A stretch of DNA of 64,000 bases from Megascapheus bottae (GCA_024803745.1 JANJXV010000130.1:920501-984500); one strand, 5' to 3'. Shown: positions 24,236 to 37,264, counted from the stretch's first letter. Program-made: numbers and translations. The notes: generated by a model from the letters alone, not told the origin.

Positions 24236-24306
24236 GTAAGACTTGAACCCAGAACTTCACATATGCTAGCCAAACATGGGACTACTTGTGTCACACCCCA
24301 TCCCTA
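24236..24306 (-). mobile_element. ID-like SINE monomer fragment
   Basis: 'GACTTGAACCCAGAACTTC', 'ATATGCTAGCCAAACATGG' and 'CTACTTGTGTCACACCCCAT' are the reverse complement of an ID-type unit with the B box inside 'TTGAACCC'. Diverged. Confidence 0.6.
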
Positions 24307-24317
24307 GATACTGATTG

Positions 24318-24437
24318 TTTTATTTTTGTGTTTTTGGAGACAGAGTCCCTCTACTACCTTTATCTGAGTTGGCCTTGGTCTTGTGATTCTCTCAAGTAGC
24401 TGGAATGACAGATTTGTGGTACTATACCTGGCTATCA
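24318..24437 (-). mobile_element. B1/7SL-derived SINE monomer
   Basis: 'TTTTTGGAGACAGAGTCCCT', 'GAGTTGGCCTTGGTCTTGTG', 'CTCAAGTAGCTGGAATGACA' and 'CTATACCTGGCTA' match the reverse complement of an Alu/B1 right arm. Old copy. Confidence 0.8.
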
Positions 24438-25932
24438 TAAATAACCTCTTCCACCCTCATACTTTGTGTTTGCCTGGATAGCTTTGTCACCCCCCTCCAG
24501 TCCACCCCCAGGGTGTTGTTCTAGAAACTGCCATCATAGAAAAAAAAACATTAACCTACCATCGATGGTCCACAGGTAAACACCTGACCCAATCAGAGTA
24601 CTCCTCTGAGATCGGGATACTGGGAACTTGTATTGATTGTATTGGTTTGCCAGATCAGCTTGAGACCTGCTGATATCTGTGTCTACTTTCACATGGACAC
24701 ATAGATATCATATGATATTCTCCCACAGAGGAGTGGAGAATGCCAGTCTAAGTGAAGAGATTGGGTAGGAAAAGGCGATTCAAAGATAAGACGAATTGAT
24801 AGAAGAGGTGGGCGTGGAAATGTGGAAAAGTCCCAGTTTCCACTCAGACACATGACCTGCTCACGTGCCTTCCACGAATCACCCCAGTATTCTGATTTCC
24901 TGAAACTCACCATGTTTCTGTCACAACCAAGAGTCAAGGTCTGCCAACTTTAACGTTTTGGTTAAGTTCAAAATAATTTCAAATTACTCTTTTATTTCAG
25001 ATCATTTCCATGTGAATTCTTGCCCACTAAGAAAACAGGAAGAATGGTTTTCTAGAACCATCCACTCACCCCCACCCACCTACCTACAGAGTATACCTCA
25101 CTCAGACCAGTGCCCCAGCTAAGGACTGGAAGCTACTCTGTCTACATTCTAACAGCTTGCTCCTAGTGCCTCTCCTGAAGGAATGGCTTCTACCTGTCAC
25201 TGCATGTGGGCTGGTTCAGTTTGGAATTGGAGTGGGGGAGAGTGAGGGATAGTTTAGAACCAGAGCGGAAGATCTCCTTTCAAGCAACTGACCTCACTCA
25301 ATGAGAACAAGGAGAGCCAGCAAGGTCAGTATGTGAACTTGGCCTATATCCAAGGAACATATACAGTCTCCACTCAAACCTTTCTGTCTGGAATATAATA
25401 GGCCCTGAGAGACAGCCTATGAGCCAGTGAACTTGACCCCAACAGCCATCCTTCACTTTTCTCACCTCCAACACCCTCCCCCGCAAACTTCTTCCCTCTC
25501 CATTAAGTGTCCCTGGCCCTAAAGCTGTCACACCTTCCCAGGAAAGGAATCATTTCTAGTTTCATGTTGCATAATATGAAGCAAGGATTTGAGGACAATG
25601 GTTTCAAATCTAATTATGGTACTACATGGACCTCCTGTCTGACCTCGGCTTTCAAGATCAATACAGATGTTTTGTCTGTTTCCATCATCTGGGTAGTTTT
25701 CAAACCAAAGTTAAGTTTACTCCCAGGTTCAGTGCTGAGTCTTTCTAGAAGAGAGCCCTTCCATATAGAAAGGGCACACTACCATCTAATGGGGCATCTT
25801 GGCCTTCAAAACTTTCTGGTAGGATCCATGTTCCCAGCCACCCCCTCTCCTCCCCCCCCCACAGATGGGCACTAAAAATATTTGTAGGGTGAATTAAAGG
25901 GAACGAAGGTAGTTAGAAATTTTGTTAGTGTA
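24438..25932. other. Mostly unannotated; possible MIR fragment
   Basis: No gene was recognised. At about 25590-25690 'GGTTTCAAATCTAATTATGG', 'CCTGTCTGACCTCGG' and 'TTTCCATCATCTGGGTAG' may be a diverged minus-strand MIR. A 122-codon plus frame at 25507-25875 spans it and shows no domain. Confidence 0.4.
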
Positions 25933-26157
25933 AACTGGGTACCAGTGGCTCATGCCTGTAACACTGGCAACTCAGGAGGCTGAGATCTGAGGATCTGAGG
26001 TTCAAAGTCAGCCCAGGCAGGAAAATTTATGAAACTCTCATGTCTAATTAACACTGTGGCTTAACCAGAGAGTTCTAAGCATCAATCAACCAATCATTCA
26101 GTCAGTCAATCTAAGGGTCAGCACCCAGGTTCTGAGTTCAACACTCAGTTCTGGCAT
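25933..26157 (+). mobile_element. B1-ID type composite SINE, degenerate tail
   Basis: A clear B1-like head ('GGTACCAGTGGCTCATGCC', 'CAACTCAGGAGGCTGAGATC', 'AGTCAGCCCAGGCAGGAAAA') is followed by a scrambled ID-like tail ('CAGCACCCAGGTTCTGAGTT'). Confidence 0.85.
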
Positions 26158-26228
26158 GTGTGTGAGCATACTTTTGTGTGTGTGCGAGTGTGTTTATGCA
26201 TGTGTACACACACATGCACACACACATA
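26158..26228. repeat. TG-to-CA inverted alternating tract
   Basis: A TG-rich half (26158-26203) passes into a CA-rich half (26203-26227), with the short palindrome GCATGTGT...ACACATGC near the junction. It probably grew from the SINE tail at its left. Confidence 0.85.
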
Positions 26229-26243
26229 ATCTTAACAGAGCAT

Positions 26244-26335
26244 ACATTTTTTTTAAAACCAGGTTCAGAAAAGTTGGATGTCTTGCTCAACATCACACAG
26301 CTCATGTGGCAAGATTGGAACTCTAGGTAATCAGT
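26244..26335 (+). mobile_element. MIR SINE fragment
   Basis: 'GGTTCAGAAAAGTTGGATG', 'CTTGCTCAACATCACACAGC' and 'GGCAAGATTGGAACTC' follow the MIR 3' half order. Confidence 0.65.
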
Positions 26336-26504
26336 GGTTGATCACCTATTACTGGTGTCCTGCTTGACATGGAGGCTAATAATGCTAACATTCATTAACT
26401 CTACCAAGAATCTCATAATTTAAAAGAAGACCAAGGGATGAGTACATTTGTATAATGGTTACTACTGATTGCCATTATTGACTGAGTTTCGTGCCTGTAA
26501 CCCC

Positions 26505-26700
26505 ATCCTCCCATGCATATACATTCTCATGTAATCCGTCTTAGAATGGTATGAGAGGACAGATGATACTTTACAATTAGGGAAACTGAGGCACAGAAAG
26601 TTCAGTTGTTTCGCCTGGGTCACCACACAAGTCCACAGCCACTCAGTAGCTGGACCAAGGTAGACCCCAGAGACCTGTGCTCTTTGCCTTGAGCATTGAC
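26505..26700 (+). mobile_element. MIR SINE
   Basis: 'TTAGGGAAACTGAGGCACAG' followed by 'GGGTCACCACACAAG', 'ACTCAGTAGCTGGACC' and 'ACCCCAGAGACCTGTGCTC' is the MIR core and tail in order. Confidence 0.8.
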
Positions 26701-26732
26701 ATCCCCAGGCATAAGATGGGAAGCACGATCTT

Positions 26733-26946
26733 CAAGAACCATTTTTTTGCCAGTCCTGGGCCTTGAACTCAGGGCCTGAGCACTGTCCTTGGGCTTTCTC
26801 AAGGCTAGAGCTCTACCACTTGAGCTACAGCACCATTTCTGGCTTTTTTCTATGTATGTGGTACAGAGGAATTGAACCCAGGTCCTTGTGCATGCTAGGC
26901 AAGCACTCTACCACTAGAGCACTCCTGGCCCAAGAACCATTTTTTT
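26733..26946 (-). mobile_element. ID-dimer SINE with perfect 16-bp TSD
   Basis: The body (26749-26930) is the reverse-complemented two-unit ID SINE ('GCCAGTCCTGGGCCTTGAAC' through 'CACTCTACCACTAGAGCA'). It is flanked by identical copies of CAAGAACCATTTTTTT at 26733-26748 and 26931-26946, which suggests a fairly recent insertion. Confidence 0.95.
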
Positions 26947-27407
26947 AAGGCAGGCTGTACATCCAGTGTCCTGCATGGACTGCCAGGAGATGCAGCAAAC
27001 CCAATGGACTTGATGAGACTCAACCTCAAACCTACCAAGTGCCCATGCCATGTGGTGGACACACAGAGGGCAGGTCAAAGAGGGAAACAAAGAGACCTAT
27101 GCCAGCGTGAACTGGGTGGAAGCCACAGGAAGACCACAACGGCACAATGCACAGAAGTAACTCCCATTACTCTGCTGAGACTCTGGGCATTCATCACAGC
27201 AGAGCAAGAAATGGGGTGCCCAGGACCTAGAAAAGACCCAGGACCCTAGCAGCAGACAGCGTTGGAGCCTTTCACCTGGAAGGTCTTTGGAGCCATTTGG
27301 ATTCCTTTTCCAATGATCTTCCTGGTGTGATAATACACATTCTCATTCACACATTGCCTTGTGGATCCTCTTGATGTTCTTCCCTTACGTGGAATGCCAG
27401 AAAACAT
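26947..27407. other. Unannotated stretch
   Basis: No feature was recognised. The small frames on both strands look like chance. Confidence 0.4.
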
Positions 27408-27614
27408 ACTGACCACCACAGGACAGGGTGGCCCAATGGCATTGTCTAGCATACACAATGCCCTGGGTTCAATTCCTTAGTACACAGAAAAAGCCAGAAG
27501 TGGTGTTGTGGCTCAAGTGGTAGAGAGCTAGCTTTGAGAAAGCTCAAGGACAGTGCCCAGGCTCTGAGTTTAAGCGCCAGGACTGGCAAAAAAAAGGAAA
27601 AAACAACTGACCAC
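27408..27614 (+). mobile_element. ID-dimer SINE with TSD
   Basis: The body (about 27417-27605) carries a Pol III A box-like TGGCCCAATGG (27429-27439) and B box-like GGTTCAATTCC (27466-27476). The second ID unit ('GTGGCTCAAGTGGTAGAG') and a short A-rich tail follow. Flanked by ACTGACCAC at 27408-27416 and 27606-27614. Whether it is transcribed cannot be judged. Confidence 0.92.
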
Positions 27615-27879
27615 ATAGAAGGTACTTAACAAGTGTCTACTGGTTGGCCAAAGGACTGCCCACCCAGGCCTACCTGGCACTGGTCATTTTAGAGCTGTCT
27701 AAGGAATCGATTTTATTTCAAACAGGTTGTAAGATACTATTTTCTTTTCTTTTCCTTTTTACTCTTCCTTGACAATGAAGTGCCTTTGAAAGTTCCTAAG
27801 TGATAGATATTATCCTACAATCAAATGTTACCCTGCTGTTTGATATCTATTCAAATCCAGTCTGGGCTAACTCTCATGT
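27615..27879. other. Unannotated stretch
   Basis: No feature was recognised. Confidence 0.4.
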
Positions 27880-28070
27880 GCCAGATGCTTGGGTTGAACT
27901 AAGTTTGCTGAATCTTCAAAACAACCCTGAAAAGGGGGGGGAAGAGAAGTGGCAGGGGAGGGGGAGGAAGGGGGAAATTCTATCATCTGTTTTCCTAGAT
28001 AAGGGAACTGAGGCACGTGCGTGAGTTTATTTGTTCACAACATGGTGGACCTGAACTTGAGCACATGAGT
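27880..28070 (+). mobile_element. MIR SINE with G-rich insertion
   Basis: 'AATCTTCAAAACAACCCTG', then 'GATAAGGGAACTGAGGCACG' and 'GTGGACCTGAACTTGAGC' follow MIR order. A purine/G-rich tract (27930-27977) interrupts it where the consensus has only a few bases. Confidence 0.7.
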
Positions 28071-28654
28071 GAGTTCACCAGCTCATAAATGGCTGGGTAA
28101 AGGTTTCACCTCTGTTCTCTTTGCCCCAGAGCCCTGGCTCTGTCACCTCCATAGAAGCTCCTGGAAATGTCTTGGTGATAAACATCCAGATGACCATGGC
28201 TGTGATAACTTTGTACTGGCCAACACCTATCACCTTGCTCTATCCTATGTAGGTGTCCACCTCATCACTTAAAAGAACAACTTCATTTGCTCAGCAGAGC
28301 CTCTGTGAAGCAAAGTTCTTTTTTTTTATCCTGAGGAAGAAGCCGAGACTAACAAGGTGGAGACTTGATCTCCACAGGGATGGGAGTTCAAGTCACAACC
28401 AGTGGCCTCTAGATCAGATGCCATCTACCTGGTTGGGAGTGGAGGCTCGAATCTCAGCTCACCACTCTCAGCTCAACCCATCCCATCCCTCCTCCACCCA
28501 GAAAGAACAAAAGGAAACCTTCCCTGGAAGCACCAAGCAAAGATGTCAGCATCCTGTGTCGCCATAGCAACCAGCCCTCCTCCATCTCCTCAGGAGGAGG
28601 GGGGGAAGCAAAAGTCAAACTGAGCCTCCTGTGGAACATTCTGTGGGTAAACAC
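28071..28654. other. Unannotated stretch
   Basis: No feature was recognised. 28128-28248 sits between AG and GT dinucleotides and could pass for an exon, but shows no recognisable protein. Confidence 0.4.
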
Positions 28655-28720
28655 CAGGACCAGTGTGTTTGGGCCTCTGTTTTCTCACGTCAATCGGGTG
28701 AATCATTCTTGGAACAGGGG
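28655..28720 (-). mobile_element. MIR SINE fragment
   Basis: 'GGGCCTCTGTTTTCTCACG' followed by 'GGTGAATCATTCTTGG' resembles the reverse complement of the MIR core. Confidence 0.55.
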
Positions 28721-30034
28721 CTGGGAAGCTGACCAGGTTCCTAAGTAGATAAGGTTAATGGTGCTCTTCCAGAGATGGCGGGGTCACTTTGAAAATTAAT
28801 CCTGTTTTATTTTATTTTCTTTCCTCTAGAATGTGGGCTTATACATGAGCAGATTCAAAATCAGAGAAGAGAAGCCAACAGCAGTTCCTGGCAAGGGATC
28901 TGTAAGCATTACCACATCCCCTTTTAGGCTGACATCATCTTATTGCCCATCTCTTGGCAAGGTCTTGTCAACTTGAAGATTGGCAGATAGGAGAAAGAAC
29001 ACAGCAAGAAACCAAGGGATGTGAAAGCTTGGTGCCACTGTGTTCACAATGTCTAACCTGAGTCCTGGTGGAGGCCTTGCTCATTTCTAGTCTGGTTACA
29101 GACTGCAGCTATGAGCAATGATTTGGTTTGGGGCTCAGGGGTTGTTGGGGGGAGTGCTTTTGTTGCCAATATTTGATCTTGGTAGGAGAGGACGTGGAAG
29201 CTGAGGTTAGAAAGACAAGAAGCAGTAAGCTATAGGACCATGTAGAAAGAACATCTCAGACCAAAGTCATAAGCAGGTTCCAGGGTAATAACTACTCTCT
29301 CTGGATGGAAGTGGGTAGTGGGCTCTATAAGAGAAGTGTGGGGGTGGGGGGTATGGATAGGACATGGAAACTGTGGTGGAGGGGGGAGTGAACTAGGAAT
29401 GTGATGGAAGTTTTATGCTAAATATTGTGTGAAGTCATTGGCAAATTCTAAGGCAAAGCAAAGGGAAGGGGCTATGTTATTCTCAGAGCCTGGCCTATAT
29501 AACCAGTACTCAAACATGGGATGAATGAGCTGAGATAATGCACAGAAGTGTTTTTCAAGCAGTGAAGTATTGCAGAAAATTTTGAGATCACAAAACTATT
29601 GCAGACTTCTAGGTAGCAAGGAGGGAAAGCGAGAAGCATCTGATTCGTAGAACACCCCATCCCTGTGAAAATCACTCCGAGCCACATCAAGATGCAAAGC
29701 TGGCAAGAGCCCCACCCACACAGACTTCTGAAGGAATTCTTTCTTGTCCACCAGAGACAGAACAGGAAGGTGAAGAAGGGCAGGGCAGGGGGGTGGAGAG
29801 GGAAATCCCTGAGAGCTGTGATCTGTGTGGCTCTGGTGTGGAGGAAGTAGGTTCTAATGAAGTACTGACTTCCCCACTGACCTCTTCTCCACAATGCAGC
29901 TGCTTTATTAGAGCCACTTGGTGGCTGGGATAGCCAGAGTTGTGACTGAAGAAGGAATGAACAGTGGGACCTTGTTGCAAAGAAGATGTGAGCTGGAAAG
30001 TGGGGGGAAGGGTAGTTCAGGATACAGGGTGTGC
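28721..30034. other. Unannotated stretch
   Basis: No repeat family was recognised. The longest frame of the window (minus, 197 codons, 29472-30065) begins inside the adjacent CA repeat and has no domain; it is treated as chance. A G-rich patch lies at 29336-29386. Confidence 0.45.
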
Positions 30035-30068
30035 CACACACACACACACACGCACACACACACACACA
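30035..30068. repeat. (CA)n microsatellite
   Basis: About 17 CA units with one CG interruption. Confidence 0.97.
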
Positions 30069-30589
30069 GAGCAGCAGTTTGGAGCAGTAGAAATTTTGTC
30101 CTTTGGCTCATGTTGAATGTGCTGTTTGGAAATGCCATGCTAAGGAATCCATGGTTGTAACAAATTCATGGATACATTTTCACTTTCATGTCAGGGAGAC
30201 AAAGAGCTGGACTCTGCCCACGCTTAGCTATAGCCGGCAGGTTTCAGCACTCTGGACAGCAGCCAGGCGGGTTCATCAGCCCTCCCTTAGGTGGTGATGA
30301 AGATTCACCAAGACTCCCAGGCTCAATGGGGAAAGCCAGGAAAACCCACCCATAGTGTCAATTGGCAAACATCAAGCCTTGCCTGACCCTGTTTCCATTT
30401 CCAAGAGAATTAAAGAGGAATTAAAATCCAACAATCTGGGATATAGGAAAATAATTTCTTACCGTACTTGAAATGTGCCGTTGCACTAAAATTACATGGA
30501 AAGTGCACATATTTTCAAAAGATTTATGATGAGAAAGAGGAGGAAAAACTCTAAAAAGCAGTTGGTAGGCTGTCAATAAAACTCAAAGA
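30069..30589. other. Unannotated stretch
   Basis: No feature was recognised. The AT-rich end (after 30440) may belong to the L1M copy that follows. Confidence 0.4.
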
Positions 30590-30780
30590 AACATGAACTT
30601 GTTGAGAAGTGGTTAAATAAATGGAACTACCTTCATATGGTAGAATACTATGCAGTCATTAAAACTGTTTCCAAAAACTCAACAATGACCTGGAGAAACA
30701 CTTCAAGTACCAATTTTGAAAATGAGGGCTTTTTAAAAACAATATATAATGCAGAATCTCAATCTATGCATGAATGTTCA
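30590..30780 (+). mobile_element. Ancient L1M LINE, ORF2-end fragment
   Basis: 'GTGGTTAAATAAATGGAAC', 'GTAGAATACTATGCAGTCAT', 'TTAAAACTG', and later 'ATGACCTGGAGAAACACTTC' match the L1M plus-strand segment that reads 'TGGAATACTATGCAGCCATTAAAA'. Not coding. Confidence 0.8.
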
Positions 30781-30794
30781 CAATAGCTTAATTC

Positions 30795-30905
30795 CTTCCT
30801 TTCTTCTCTCTTTCCTTCCCTTTCCTCTTCTCCCCTTTCTCCACCATCCCTCTTCACCTCCCTTCTCCCCTCTCTCCTCCTCCCTTCAGCCCCTCCCATT
30901 TTCTC
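30795..30905. repeat. Pyrimidine-rich low-complexity tract
   Basis: TTCC/TCTC/CCTCC mixture next to an ID-like fragment, the same arrangement as at 24.1-24.3 kb. Confidence 0.9.
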
Positions 30906-31060
30906 TAGGGTTTGAACTCAGGGCCTTTCAATATGCTATGCAAATGGCATACTACTTGAACCATGCCCTTTTTTTTGTTGTTGTTTTTAAGATAAGGGCT
31001 CACTTTTTTTTGCCATCTTTCTATCTATACTTCCCAGGTTGACAAATGTGTACCACCATT
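30906..31060 (-). mobile_element. ID-like SINE fragment plus possible B1 fragment
   Basis: 'GGGTTTGAACTCAGGGCCTT' and 'ATGCTATGCAAATGGCATAC' match a reverse-complement ID unit. The following T-runs and 'CTTCCCAGGTTGACAAATGTG' vaguely resemble a B1 arm. Confidence 0.5.
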
Positions 31061-31214
31061 ACTATCTTTGTCAAGACGATGTCTTAAACTTCCTGCAGGG
31101 CCAGCATTGAACTATATATAATCTTCCCAACCGATGCCTATTGAGTAGCTAGATAGTGGGCAGCAGACCCTACACTAGACTATCAGCTTTGTACATGCTG
31201 TATGATTCTGTTTA
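31061..31214. other. Unannotated stretch
   Basis: No feature was recognised. Confidence 0.35.
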
Positions 31215-31495
31215 TATACCTTTTTTAAAATTATAGTTACATATGCACTTATGGGGTACAAAATGGTATGAGCGTTGGATGACTAAGTCAAGCTAATTAA
31301 TAGAGGAGTTGTCTCAAAAGTGTTCAGGGAGTTTTTGTGAGAGCATTTGCAAATGTACTCTCAGTGATCTGGAAATGTACCTATGCTCAAGTATTAGCTA
31401 TTTCACCAGGTTCTGTAACAGATCTCCAAAATGAATAATAAATAATTCATGCTTACTCCTTCTGTCTAACCAAGGCTTTATGCCTTATGATTGGC
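31215..31495 (-). mobile_element. Ancient L1M LINE 3' UTR
   Basis: 'TTATAGTTACATATGCAC', 'TTATGGGGTACAAAATGG', 'AAGTCAAGCTAATTAATAGA', 'GTAACAGATCTCCAAAATG' and 'TTCTGTCTAACCAAGG' follow the reverse complement of L1MA/L1MB-type 3' UTRs in order. The opposite strand from the L1M piece at 30590. Confidence 0.8.
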
Positions 31496-31643
31496 CAATG
31501 GCAAGACTAAAGAGAAGCAAATTGGAGTGTTCCAGAGCCTGCAGATGGAGTAGAGGTTGTGAGGACTGGGGCAACACCAGGGTGTTGATTTCTGTATTTG
31601 GGTTTTGTCTGGCCCATGCCTGTATGTGTCAGATAAAACTACA

Positions 31644-31649
<6 letters not shown>
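31496..31649. other. Unannotated stretch
   Basis: No feature was recognised. Confidence 0.35.
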
Positions 31650-33499
<1,850 letters not shown>

Positions 33500-33728
33500 T
33501 GGGTTATCTTTGAAGATAAAGGCCTGCTTTCTGCCTTGTAGCAGCCTGGACTGTGATCTTTCTATCTGTGCTTCCCCTGTGGCCAGGATAATTGGCATGT
33601 ACCATTGAATTCAGCCACTTGAGATAAAGGCTCAGACTCTCCCCTCCTCCTCCCCAGGGCTGGCCTCAAACCACAATCCTCCTATTTCTCACTCCTAAGT
33701 AGCAAAGATCATACCCTGCCTGGCTGAA
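33500..33728 (-). mobile_element. Two tandem B1-like SINE fragments
   Basis: The first: 'GCAGCCTGGACTGTGATCTT', 'GCCAGGATAATTGGCATGTA'. The second: 'GGGCTGGCCTCAAACCACAA', 'CTCCTAAGTAGCAAAGATCA', 'CCCTGCCTGGCTG'. Both read as reverse-complement B1/Alu arms, strongly diverged. Confidence 0.65.
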
Positions 33729-34408
33729 AAGGAGCATTATTTAGGATCAAATGGGAGATAATTTGTAACAAAAAGTGTATGAAAGTAACTCTACAAGCTG
33801 GGGTTATACACCATCCTTATTTTCTCCTTCTTGGCCTGCTCTTATTATATAACTTTTCCACAATTTATTTGTACTGCTTTTATAATCAAGCAGGGGGGAA
33901 AAAGCCATGTTATTTTTGAAGAAAGCAGGATCTCAGAGGTCACAGTGACTTTATGCTATTTGTCCTCTGTGCATCTGGAGAAATAACTCTTTTATTTTGG
34001 CCCTAGGCACTTTGAACATATGAGCACAAGACCTACGAAAGGTTTATTCTGGGACAAGTCAGCACAATTGCTCTCAGTCCTGAAGACGGACAATTCTCAA
34101 ACCTTCTGTCCTTGCTCGGGGTCAGTGCGTCCATCCACCTACTCATCCATGCAAAGAGAAATGACTAGAGAAGGAGCCGGGTGCTCTGAGCACCCCCAAA
34201 GCAGATCACGCCACAGCAGCAAGACAAACATGCAAACAAACACAGCCCCGTGTGAATTAGAATACATAGGACAGTCAAGGCATGCAGCCATGTGGAAGAA
34301 AAAGAAGGGTGTCTGGAATATTCATACAGTATTATTAGCCCTGGGTCTTGAAGGATAGAGAACCAGGTGGGTGGGCGAGGTGGAGAAGATATTCACGGTG
34401 CAGCACAC
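33729..34408. other. Unannotated stretch
   Basis: No feature was recognised. Confidence 0.4.
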
Positions 34409-34493
34409 AGAGAAAGAGAGAGACAGAGAGACAGAGAAACAGAGAGAGAGACAGAGACAGACAGAGACAGGGAGAGAGGAAGGAAGGAGAGAC
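34409..34493. repeat. (GAGACA)n purine-rich repeat
   Basis: Imperfect GAGACA/GAGAGA units. The Arg-Glu-Thr frames through it are not coding. Confidence 0.93.
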
Positions 34494-34888
34494 AAATGAA
34501 GATGAGGTGGCAATGTTACTACTGGAACCCTAAAAATTGGAAAGTGAGTAGGAGGATGTGCAAGTTAGGATCCTTTGGTGATAAATCACAAAAATTGGGG
34601 AGCTCACTGGAAGAATGTAGGACAGCTCTTACAAGAACCAAAGAAGTGAAAGAATTAGGCTCAGGAAATGCAGCTTTAGGAAGCTTGTGGAAAGCTAGGT
34701 TGGTCTCATGGGAAACCTGCAACAGGGTGGAACTCCTGCAATCAGTCCAGTGTTCCTCGGAGGGGGAATTTTAATGGCAGCCAACCATTGGCTGGAGGAA
34801 GGGGTGAAGGTTGACTGACAGTGGAGGCTGTCTAAGTGGGGCAACTTCACCTTCCAATGACAAGTCAAGCCCCACCCCCTTCCTTCCA
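34494..34888. other. Unannotated stretch
   Basis: No feature was recognised. Confidence 0.4.
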
Positions 34889-35080
34889 AGCTGTGGTTCT
34901 CAACCAAGCGCGCATTTTTCCCACCCAGGAAATATTCGGAAATTCTTTCAAATGACTTTTACTTTCTAAAAAGTAGCAGTGAAGAGAGGTGCTACTGTCA
35001 TCTACTGGGCATAGGCCAGGACACTCCTCCATATCCTGCAATGCTCAGGCTAGCCCCAGAACCCGTGATTCAGCGCAGGA
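34889..35080 (+). mobile_element. MER5A hAT-Charlie DNA transposon
   Basis: It begins 'GCTGTGGTTCTCAACCAAG', continues 'TTTTTCCCACCCAGGAAATA', 'GGTGCTACTGTCATCTACTG', 'GGCATAGGCCAGGACACTCC' and 'ATCCTGCAATGCTCAGGCTA', then 'GCCCCAGAAC'. These are the MER5A landmarks in order. The far terminal repeat is lost. Non-autonomous; an old fossil. Confidence 0.9.
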
Positions 35081-35384
35081 GGTGAGAAATCATTTTGGAT
35101 TTGAAGGAGGAAAAACAACAACAACAACAAAACCCCCTGAGCTCGACAGAGAGACAGAAACAACAGAAGTCCATCAGGTAAAAAAAAAATGGATGGAAGG
35201 ACGGAACAAACCATGAGATGATAAGGAGGAGGGGAAATGAGATGGTGAGGGAGGTTCAGGTGTTTGAGGATGATGAAGGTCATGGAAGAGAACTGATGGG
35301 CGGGGCAAGTGTGAGTGTGTTCGTATCCATGGCACTGCCTTTGTAATTATATGGCTTTAGACTCCTTACCAATTCCTTGCCTGC
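35081..35384. other. Unannotated stretch with (AAC)n
   Basis: A short AAC run is present at 35116-35130. Nothing else was recognised. Confidence 0.5.
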
Positions 35385-35505
35385 TACTTATCAGCAGCTT
35401 CCTTAGGGATAGGACTCATCTGTTTTCTTTATCATTGCATTCAAATACCTGGAAAGATGTCTGGCACATAATACAGGATCTTCAAAGTACTTGCTGACAG
35501 AATGG
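35385..35505 (+). mobile_element. L2 LINE 3' end
   Basis: 'TAGGACTCATCTGTTTTC', 'ATCATTGCATTCAAATACCT', 'GATGTCTGGCACATAATACA' and 'CAAAGTACTTGCTGACAG' track the L2 terminal consensus (…GCCTGGCACATAGTAGGTGCTC…). Confidence 0.7.
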
Positions 35506-35924
35506 ACAGATTAGATATAGTTAGAGTCCTGGATGTAGATTGATTGGTAAATGATAGGTTGATGTTGACAGAGAATGTAGAAAGATGGGAGAGGAATAAA
35601 TGAACTAAGGGTACACTTAGCAATACTTCGTGCACAAGGGAAGAGTTGTAGGTTATATTCTTACAGGTGGTCTGTCAGATTCTTCTCTCCAAACCACTGC
35701 GAAGCAAGCTAGCATTTGAGCACACAGCAGAAGACTCCAGCTGACTAAGCCCCATAATTCTTGGACTTTCCAGGTCCTGGCTGAGCCACATGGTATGTGG
35801 CTGTCACATTCTGACCTGCACAGGGTGCTCAAGTAGGCCTGTGCAGGAAGTGCTCTGTCCCAGGAAGGCAGAGACAAGCTACTAGAATGACTTCAAGGCA
35901 GTGTCTTGTCTGTGTAGCCTACTA
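35506..35924. other. Unannotated stretch
   Basis: No feature was recognised. Confidence 0.4.
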
Positions 35925-36130
35925 GTTGTTTATTTATCAAATATATGTATGGTGTCAGCCTACCATGTGCCTGGCACAGTGGCAGATACAAAAGATCCAT
36001 TGGTTAAAAAGATGCAGCAAAGGTAGTCTTTACTGCTATGGTCTTTAAAATCAATGGGAAGAGGCAGAGAATAAATGGGTCAACAGAGACATATGCAATG
36101 ATAAATGGTGACAAGCAATATAATTACATA
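35925..36130 (+). mobile_element. Ancient mammal-wide interspersed repeat (family uncertain)
   Basis: 'TTATTTATCAAATATATG', 'CTACCATGTGCCTGGCAC', 'GATGCAGCAAAGGTAGTC', 'AGAGAATAAATGGGTC' and 'GATAAATGGTGACAAGCAA' follow the well-known 'TTATTGAGCACCTACTATGTGCCAGGCAC…' mammalian repeat. The exact family name could not be settled from memory. Confidence 0.6.
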
Positions 36131-37264
36131 ATCAGAATATAGATAAATAACGAAGAAGGAAACTGGCTAGAACCCTATCATACAAGCACACAAGGTCAGG
36201 TCAAGGACAGTCTGTGAGAATCTGGTAGTTTCATACCAGAACAGGAATGGAGTCGATGTGTAGGAAATTAAAAAGTAGCCATTTAAACAATATCCACTAC
36301 AGACATCATGGTGCAAAGCTTGCTCCATGTATATGCCATGGCCAACATGATCACAAACCAAATGACCCTCTTCCCTGAGATTTTTCCAGAGACTGGAGGG
36401 ACTCTGAACAGAAAGTGGTCCCTGAGGAAAAGTGCAGGCCAACGTTGCTCTTCAAACTCCTGGAAACCCTGCTCCAAGCCAATGCCAAAAATAATCCTAT
36501 TAGTCACATTCGAAGTGCTAAGCAGAAACAAAAAGAAATCAAAATTAATTTCAATTCTTTACAGTGACAGCAGCAATTAAGGTGACAAGATTATGGAAAT
36601 TATCGCCACCGAGGGAGATCTTTGCCCATGAGGGGGAAAAATAACCAGTAAAACAGGAGAAGTAAGAAACAGGGATTTGAACTGGGTTATGAAAAAAAAA
36701 ACCTATGGGCCACCAATTCTCTGGGAACTAGAAATGGCCATTTCGCCATGCAATGATAGTTTACTCTGCCGTGACTGTAACTCTGCCTTGGTGGTGGAAA
36801 GCGACTGAGGTTTGTAAAGTTTGCACATTCATATAGTAAGATTTTTGCTTTTCATAAGGTGATACTCAAGCAGGTTGTCTCCACTTCTTTGTCTGCTGCC
36901 TGGTCCTCTCTCTTTTGAGAACCATACCTTTCTCTGTGCTTTCTCCTTTCTTACTGATCCCATCCACAGCAACCTGGGGTTATAGAGGAGTGTTACAAAG
37001 CACTCAACACCATACTTCCTAACCAGTACTGCTGTTTCCTGAGGAACACTAGGAAACCTAGAAAAGACAGAGAGGCAAGCCTGTGGCTTTACTTCTTCAG
37101 GAACTTTACTAGACCAGGAGATGAAGGGGCACTTCTGGTGAAAGTAGTAAATACCGTCTGTTCAGTCTGTTGTTACCCATCTACCACCCTCTAGTCTCTG
37201 TACTGTCCAGAGAGCCTCGACCCATGTGTCTTAGGAAAAGGCATTTAACTCATGCTCTGTAGAA
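36131..37264. other. Unannotated stretch
   Basis: No repeat family was recognised. Frames on both strands at 36170-36580 overlap with no domain. Confidence 0.4.

Noticed and set aside
28128..28248. Possible exon between AG and GT
   Set aside because: Splice dinucleotides alone are very common; no recognised protein and no neighbouring exons.
29472..30065. 197-codon minus-strand open frame, the longest in the window
   Set aside because: It starts inside a CA/TG repeat, shows no domain, and has no promoter or splice context.
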